Of a DNA stretch of 12,981 bases, positions 9,097 through 12,981 are shown one piece after another. The position numbers were made by a program, and so were the translations under genes. Every line of letters begins with the position of its first letter. Positions within the stretch are counted from its first letter, which is position 1. The DNA comes from an uncultured Lachnospiraceae bacterium (GTDB lineage: Bacteria > Bacillota > Clostridia > Lachnospirales > Lachnospiraceae), in assembly GCA_947651335.1 (NCBI GenBank), contig CANSYV010000009.1, forward strand, positions 1-12,981, read 5' to 3'. The notes beneath the pieces are model-generated. The model did not search any database. It was not told where the DNA came from and was given only the letters and a program-made list of their open reading frames with translations.

Positions 9097-9160
9097 CATA
9101 ATCTAATAAAAGTTTCATAGGATATAATAATTAAAGCATTTTTTATACATACTCTAATAA
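9097..9160. repeat. 13-bp near-perfect direct repeat in the divergent spacer
   Basis: CATAATCTAATAA at 9097-9109 recurs as CATACTCTAATAA at 9148-9160, with one mismatch in 13 and a 51-bp offset (close to five helical turns). The copies flank the candidate -10 box at 9123-9128 in the 122-bp spacer between addB and the plus-strand gene. They could be operator half-sites or a local duplication. The spacer is AT-rich, so chance similarity is possible. Confidence 0.45.
9123..9128 (+). promoter_or_regulatory. Candidate -10 box for the 9178 gene
   Basis: A perfect TATAAT lies about 50 bases before the ATG at 9178, inside an AT-rich spacer. No good TTGACA-like -35 is seen 16-18 bases upstream, so this would be a weak or activator-dependent promoter. 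A strong AGGAGG ribosome binding site follows at 9164-9169, 8 nt from the ATG. I could not identify a convincing promoter for addB on the other strand of this spacer. Confidence 0.4.
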
Positions 9161-9177
9161 CACAGGAGGCGCATCCC

Positions 9178-9612
9178 ATGAGTGCAAAAACCAAAATCGT
9201 CGTATTACATATGAAGGAAGTCGTCTACACCGTGATTTTCCTGGTGCTGGCTCTGCTGCTGGGCGTACTTCTTTTCGTAATGTTCGGCCCTGCCAGAACC
9301 CAGTCAGCCTCCGCCGACGGCGGCGCCCTCTATCATCCGGGCGTGTATACCTCTACCATAGCAATCAACGAAAACACTTTTGACCTGGAAGTAACCGTGG
9401 ACAGCAGCCGCATCAAATCCGTCCGCCTGGTAAACTTAAGCGAAAGCACCACCGCCATGTTCCCTCTGATGGAGCCCACACTGGATGACCTGGCAAGCCA
9501 GCTCTACGCCACCCAGTCCCTGGACCAGATCTCCTATTCGGAGGAGAACAAATATACCTCCCTGATACTCATAAACGCTATCTCCACAGCGCTAAAAAAG
9601 GCGGAGATTTAA
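9178..9612 (+). CDS. Small membrane-anchored protein with a degenerate FMN-binding-like domain
   Basis: This 144-residue protein is the only plus-strand gene in the window. It has a short basic N-terminus, one hydrophobic helix at about residues 16-36 (an uncleaved anchor or signal), then an extracytoplasmic part. That part follows the layout of the FMN_bind family (PF04205): GVYTSTIAI at the start, LEVTVDSSRIKSVRLVNLSES in the middle, and YTSLILINAISTALKKA at the end. In flavinylated members the last block is preceded by SGAT, whose Thr carries FMN; here the aligned residues read EENK, so covalent flavin attachment looks lost. The family assignment is my inference from pattern, and the function is unknown. 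The start is fixed by AGGAGG 8 nt upstream. The stop codon lies inside the terminator palindrome shared with nadE. Codon use looks like the flanking genes. Confidence 0.8.
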   Translation: MSAKTKIVVLHMKEVVYTVIFLVLALLLGVLLFVMFGPARTQSASADGGALYHPGVYTSTIAINENTFDLEVTVDSSRIKSVRLVNLSESTTAMFPLMEPTLDDLASQLYATQSLDQISYSEENKYTSLILINAISTALKKAEI

Positions 9613-9621
9613 ATCTCCGCC
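9594..9621 (-). terminator. Intrinsic terminator of nadE, overlapping both convergent stop codons
   Basis: The 22 bases at 9600-9621 form a perfect palindrome (GGCGGAGATTT and its complement). On the minus strand it is followed by six T (9599-9594), giving an 8-bp GC-rich stem, a 6-nt loop and a U tract: a textbook intrinsic terminator for nadE. In the plus direction the hairpin has no T tract after it, so it would end the 9178 transcript less well. The stop codons of both genes lie in the loop. Confidence 0.88.
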
Positions 9622-11516
9622 ACATCTCTCAGCCAGGCTGCCCCGCAGGCATCGCTTGGCATCCGCAGGTCGCCGCGGGGAGAAACCGCCACGGACCCCA
9701 CTTTCGGACCGTCTGGCAGACAGGAACGCTTAAATTGCTGGGTAAAAAATCTTCTGTAGAAAATCTGCATCCAGTGTTTTATGGTATCTGCCTCATAAAT
9801 TCCGTCAAAGGCCAGACAGGCTATCCGATAAATCTTCCGGGGAGCATATCCCCACCGCAGCATATAATATAGAAAGAAATCATGCAGCCGGTACGGCCCC
9901 ACCAGATCTTCTGTTTTCTGTGATATCACCCCGTCCGTGGGGGGCAGAAGCTCCGGGCTCACCGGCGTATCCAGCACATCTTTTAAAATGCCTCTCAGTT
10001 CTTCATCCCCGCAGGTTTCCGCGTAATAATCCACCAGATGGCGTACTAAAGTCTTCGGAACCGAACTGTTCACCCCGTACATGGACATATGGTCCCCATT
10101 GTAAGTGGCCCACCCCAGCGCCAGCTCTGACAAATCTCCAGTGCCGATCACCATGCCGCCTCTCTGATTTGCCAGGTCCATGAGAATCTGCGTCCGCTCC
10201 CTGGCCTGGCTGTTCTCGTAAGCCACATCATGTTTCTCCGGGTCCTGCCCGATATCCCGGAAATGAATATTCACAGCCTCCCGGATATTTACTTCCCGCA
10301 GCTGCGTGCCCATACATCTGCTCAGAGAGCAGGCATTCTGATAGGTGCGGTCTGTGGTGCCGAAACAGGGCATGGTCACCGCCAGAATGTGATCCCTGGA
10401 AATCCCCAGTAAATCAAAAGCACGGGCAGTCACAAGCAGTGCCAGTGTAGAGTCCAGTCCCCCTGACAGCCCCACCACCGCGCACCGGCATCCTGTATGT
10501 TTCAGCCGTTTCTTCAGCCCCATGGCCTGAATGTTCAAAATCTCATCACAGCGGCGCTCCCGGTCCCGGTTATCCGCCGGCACAAACGGGTCAGGGGAAA
10601 AACTTCTCTCCAGCACAGTCTCCTCCAGTTCCAGTTCAAACTCCACCGTCTCATAGAGTTCTTCTCCTTCTGGAAATGTGTTCATGCGCCTGCGTTCTCC
10701 CTCCAGACGGAAAATATCCAGCTCCCCGTATATGATTTCATTTTCAAAGCTTCTGCTCTCCGCAAGGAGCACCCCGTTTTCCCCGATCATATTGTGCCCG
10801 CCGTAGACCACGTCCTGGGTGGACTCTCCCTCTCCGGCAGCCGCGTACACATAACCGCACACCAGCCTGGCAGACTGCCCCCGCACCAGATCTTTTCTGT
10901 AGTCTGACTTTCCTACCAGCTCATCACTGGCAGACAGATTCACCACCACATTGGCACCCGCCAGAACAAGCCGGTTACTGGGAGGTTCCGGAGCCCACAA
11001 ATCCTCACAGATCTCGGCGCCCACCTTCAGCTTTGGCATCTGGGCACAGGTAAACAGCTGATGAGGGGTAAAAGGAATCTCCTGCCCGTCCAGAACCACA
11101 GTCCCTTCTGTACACTGGCCGGATGTGAAATAGCGGGCCTCATAGAACTCATTATAATTGGGGATGGAAATCTTGGGCACCAGCCCCAAAATACTGCCCC
11201 TGTTCACAGCCGCGGCCACATTGTAAAGCTTACCTCCATATTCCAGGGGAAGCCCCAGGAAAATCAGCGCATCCACATCCCCAGTCTCACGGGCAACCCT
11301 CAGAAGCTGTTCCTCTGCCTCCTGAAGAAGTGTCTCCTGCCAGAATAAATCCCCGCAGGTATACGCTGTAATGCAAAGCTCCGGAAGCACAATAACCTTG
11401 GCCCCGGCCTGGCCCATCTCCTGAACCAGCTGAATGATTCTGTCTGCATTGTATACGCAGTCCGCCACTCTCAGGTCCGGAGTTCCGGCCCCGACTTTGA
11501 TAAATCCCTGCTTCAT
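9609..11516 (-). CDS. nadE: Glutamine-dependent NAD+ synthetase
   Basis: The enzyme amidates deamido-NAD+ to NAD+ with ATP, using ammonia released from glutamine by its own N-terminal domain. It catalyses the last step of NAD synthesis. The 635-residue protein has a nitrilase-type glutaminase domain with the Glu-Lys-Cys triad at Glu46 (LPELCITAY), Lys115 (VPKISIPNY) and Cys170 (GAEICEDLW). The synthetase domain follows, with the PP-loop SGGLDS at 351-356 and the GTGDLSELALGWATYNGDHMS block. Length and domain order match the long bacterial form. The ATG at 11516 has GGAGG about 6 nt upstream. The gene lies 16 bp after hslO, probably in one transcript. It ends in the palindromic terminator, and its stop overlaps that of the convergent gene by 4 bp. 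Confidence 0.97.
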   Translation of the reverse strand: MKQGFIKVGAGTPDLRVADCVYNADRIIQLVQEMGQAGAKVIVLPELCITAYTCGDLFWQETLLQEAEEQLLRVARETGDVDALIFLGLPLEYGGKLYNVAAAVNRGSILGLVPKISIPNYNEFYEARYFTSGQCTEGTVVLDGQEIPFTPHQLFTCAQMPKLKVGAEICEDLWAPEPPSNRLVLAGANVVVNLSASDELVGKSDYRKDLVRGQSARLVCGYVYAAAGEGESTQDVVYGGHNMIGENGVLLAESRSFENEIIYGELDIFRLEGERRRMNTFPEGEELYETVEFELELEETVLERSFSPDPFVPADNRDRERRCDEILNIQAMGLKKRLKHTGCRCAVVGLSGGLDSTLALLVTARAFDLLGISRDHILAVTMPCFGTTDRTYQNACSLSRCMGTQLREVNIREAVNIHFRDIGQDPEKHDVAYENSQARERTQILMDLANQRGGMVIGTGDLSELALGWATYNGDHMSMYGVNSSVPKTLVRHLVDYYAETCGDEELRGILKDVLDTPVSPELLPPTDGVISQKTEDLVGPYRLHDFFLYYMLRWGYAPRKIYRIACLAFDGIYEADTIKHWMQIFYRRFFTQQFKRSCLPDGPKVGSVAVSPRGDLRMPSDACGAAWLRDVAEI

Positions 11517-11532
11517 TTTCTACCTCCATTTT

Positions 11533-12420
11533 CTAACGGGTACACTGCCGAAGCAGTTCCTTTAGTTCAGCCGGTGTAAAAATATAGTGACGGCCGCAGA
11601 AATGACAGTTCACCTCAATCTCTCTGTCCTCCCGGATCATATCCTGGAGCTCTTTTCTCCCCACACTGATTAACGCCTTCTCAATGCGGTCCCTGTCACA
11701 ATTGCAGAAAAACCGGCAGGAAGTCCTCTCCAGAATTTCCACATCCAGTCCCGCCAAAACCGTCTCCAGCATCTGCTCCGGCGTAAATCCATTGTCCAGC
11801 ATCTCTGTCACCGGACGCAGCCCCCTGATATTGCTCTCCAGCTGCCGGATGATGTCATCGTCTGTGTCAGGCATGAGCTGGATAATAAATCCCCCAGCCT
11901 GACGCACGGTATTCTCCCGGTTCATCAGCACGCCCAGCCCCACCGAAGAAGGGGTCTGCTCACTGGCGGCAAAATAATAAGTCAGATCCTCCGCGATTTC
12001 CCCGCTTTGCAGCTCAATCTGCCCCCGGTAGGGCTCTTTCAGTCCCATATCCTTTACCACATGGAGAAACCCCGGCCCCACAGCCGACGCCACATCCAGC
12101 TTTCCCTGGGCATTAGCCGGAATGCGCACATCCGGCTGGAAGGCGTACCCCTTCACATTTCCATGGGAATCCGCTGTCACCATCAGCCCTTTTACGGGGC
12201 CCTCCGACTGAATCTGCAGAGTGAGCATATCCTTATCCCCCTTCTGCATAGCCCCCATCATGGCACCAGCCGTCAAAAGCCGTCCGAGAGCCGCAGTCAC
12301 CACAGGGCTGGTGTTGTGCGCGCTCCTGGCCTCCTCCACCATTCCTTTTGATGCCGCCGCAAATGCCCGGACCTGGCTGCCTGCCGCCGCGGCCCTCACC
12401 ACATAATCTTCTGTCACCAT
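11533..12420 (-). CDS. hslO: Hsp33 redox-regulated molecular chaperone
   Basis: Hsp33 is a cytoplasmic holdase that binds unfolding proteins under oxidative stress and is switched on by loss of zinc and disulfide formation. The 295-residue protein has the usual N-terminal chaperone domain, including EARSAHNTSPVVTAALGRLLTA and the GYAFQPDVRIP region. The C-terminal zinc site has four cysteines, CxC at 239 and 241 and CxxC at 272 and 275, all intact, so redox switching should work. Length is normal for the family. The ATG at 12420 has a modest GAAAGG ribosome binding site about 11 nt upstream, weaker than those of its neighbours. It starts 26 bp after the stop of the broken Rpn-type gene, and nadE follows 16 bp downstream. 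No terminator is seen between the Rpn-type gene and hslO, so readthrough is possible; no clear promoter of its own was found. Confidence 0.97.
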   Translation of the reverse strand: MVTEDYVVRAAAAGSQVRAFAAASKGMVEEARSAHNTSPVVTAALGRLLTAGAMMGAMQKGDKDMLTLQIQSEGPVKGLMVTADSHGNVKGYAFQPDVRIPANAQGKLDVASAVGPGFLHVVKDMGLKEPYRGQIELQSGEIAEDLTYYFAASEQTPSSVGLGVLMNRENTVRQAGGFIIQLMPDTDDDIIRQLESNIRGLRPVTEMLDNGFTPEQMLETVLAGLDVEILERTSCRFFCNCDRDRIEKALISVGRKELQDMIREDREIEVNCHFCGRHYIFTPAELKELLRQCTR

Positions 12421-12446
12421 ATTTTCAATAACCTTTCTTAAAAGTC

Positions 12447-12662
12447 CTATTCTCCTGCAATCTTCTTGTAATATTCTTCTGCTTCTGTCTGTGTCAGTTC
12501 AAAACATTTCTGGAGTTTCCGGACGCTTCTCTCCTTTGGAATCTGTTCTTCCAGATGATCCAAAATAAATGCCCGTATTCCCTGCTCCAATCCCTGTTCT
12601 ATCCCTTGTTCTATCCCTTGTTCTATCCCTTCTTCCAATATACTCTGACCCAGGCCTCCCAT
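12447..12662 (-). CDS. Possible internally initiated C-terminal small protein of the Rpn-type gene
   Basis: Inside the downstream frame an ATG at 12662-12660 is preceded by AAGGAG (12677-12672) with a 9-nt spacer, a better ribosome binding site than that of the longer frame or of hslO. It would make a 71-residue protein: MGGLGQSILEE, four GIEQ/GLEQ units, and a predicted helical, charged tail (FILDHLEEQIPKERSV onward). E. coli Rpn genes are reported to make a C-terminal protein from an internal start that inhibits the full-length nuclease, and this ORF has the same layout. The same bases also encode the conserved WKEITHMG residues, so the signal may be coincidental. Confidence 0.4.
   Translation of the reverse strand: MGGLGQSILEEGIEQGIEQGIEQGLEQGIRAFILDHLEEQIPKERSVRKLQKCFELTQTEAEEYYKKIAGE
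12582..12629 (-). repeat. 12-bp in-frame tandem repeat encoding GIEQ
   Basis: Three copies of GGGATAGAACAA (the third with one change) and a diverged fourth (GGATTGGAGCAG) encode GIEQ-GIEQ-GIEQ-GLEQ, residues 102-117 of the 12932 frame. The unit is a multiple of three, so copy-number change alters length without breaking the frame. Such tails are a familiar feature of Rpn-type proteins. Confidence 0.9.
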
Positions 12663-12884
12663 ATGTGTAATCTCCTTCCATAGTTCCTCATTATCAGAGA
12701 AATCAATATACTCCGCCGCCACATCCAAAAAATCATCTTTATGGGGATACATAAGCGCGTTTAAAAAGCGTAAAAGCTCATACCCCTCATCATCTTTCGT
12801 TCCCGTATACTGAGGATTTCCTAATTTTATCACCACCAGCGTTATCAAATCATAATCTTCACGCGAAGTTATATTCTCCCCGGT

Positions 12885-12909
12885 ATTCCATAAATTTGAC
12901 ATTCCATAA
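12885..12909 (-). repeat. 16-bp unit repeated 1.6 times at the Rpn frame break
   Basis: On the minus strand TTATGGAAT occurs at 12909-12901 and again, exactly 16 bases on, at 12893-12885, so the segment is one full 16-bp unit plus nine bases of the next. Sixteen is one more than a multiple of three, so adding or losing one unit changes frame. Adding one unit would make the upstream frame read MECQIYGMSNLWNTGENIT without interruption. Confidence 0.85.
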
Positions 12910-12981
12910 CAAGAGATGCTGTTGCGTGCCATTCATCCGGATCATCTTTACTTGACAGTTTCACAACACACGGACTCTTCA

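Larger units (their letters stand above)
12447..12981 (-). pseudogene. Rpn-family (PD-(D/E)XK) recombination-promoting nuclease, C-terminal part, frame-broken
   Basis: Two minus-strand frames together give the C-terminal part of what I recognise as an Rpn-type protein, a PDDEXK nuclease/putative transposase common in Lachnospiraceae. The upstream frame enters at the window edge (12979) and reads VVKLSSKDDPDEWHAT and then MECQIYG, stopping at TAA 12871-12869. The downstream frame supplies WNTGENITSREDYDLITLVV, ELLRFLNALMYPHK and a GIEQ-repeat tail, ending at TAG 12449-12447. Alone, the downstream frame could start at an ATG at 12932, but that has a poor ribosome binding site and sits directly after an in-frame TGA. 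The break coincides with a 16-bp repeat at 12885-12909. The catalytic core lies outside the window. The family name is inferred from remembered sequence style, not a search. hslO follows 26 bp downstream. Confidence 0.72.

Noticed and set aside
1..12981. CRISPR arrays, tRNA or rRNA genes, insertion sequences, prophage or attachment sites
   Set aside because: No regular spacer-repeat array, cloverleaf-like or rRNA-like segment, or terminal inverted repeats were seen; the only transposase-like link is the Rpn family name, which concerns a nuclease gene, not an IS element.

Overview
The window looks like a chromosomal piece of a low-to-mid GC Firmicute, most likely a gut clostridium of the Lachnospiraceae type. 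The reasons are an AddAB (not RecBCD) recombination enzyme, an ilvB-ilvN-ilvC cluster, a long glutamine-dependent NAD+ synthetase, Hsp33, strong AGGAGG-type ribosome binding sites, and an Rpn-type protein with a GIEQ-repeat tail. The genus cannot be fixed from the sequence alone. All genes but one are on the minus strand, so transcription runs from high to low coordinates.

Region by region (minus strand read right to left): 12447-12981 is the 3' part of an Rpn-family (PD-(D/E)XK) nuclease gene, frame-broken at a 16-bp repeat, with a possible internal small-protein start. It is followed at 26 bp by hslO (Hsp33, 11533-12420) and at 16 bp by nadE (9609-11516). nadE ends in a perfect 22-bp palindrome at 9600-9621, which acts as an intrinsic terminator and also carries the stop codon of the convergent gene. 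That gene (9178-9612, plus strand) encodes a small membrane-anchored protein with a degenerate FMN-binding-like domain. A 122-bp divergent spacer with a 13-bp near-perfect direct repeat separates it from addB (5678-9055) and addA (2548-5718), which overlap by 41 bp. ilvB (999-2660), ilvN (470-976) and the first 117 codons of ilvC (1-353, cut by the window edge) follow.

Functionally, addBA encodes the double-strand-break helicase-nuclease, and ilvBNC encodes the first two common steps of branched-chain amino acid synthesis. nadE makes NAD+, and hslO encodes a redox-activated holdase.

Three places depart from an ordinary housekeeping region. (1) AddA loses its entire C-terminal nuclease domain where it runs into the ribosome binding site and start of ilvB. 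ilvB has no leader or promoter region of its own, and valine codon preference changes across the join, so this is either a real deletion/fusion or a chimeric assembly. (2) The Rpn gene is out of frame, and restoring one 16-bp repeat unit would rejoin the two halves exactly; a well-placed Shine-Dalgarno lies inside it, before a 71-residue C-terminal ORF. (3) Two convergent genes share one palindrome as terminator, stop codons and identical last three residues.
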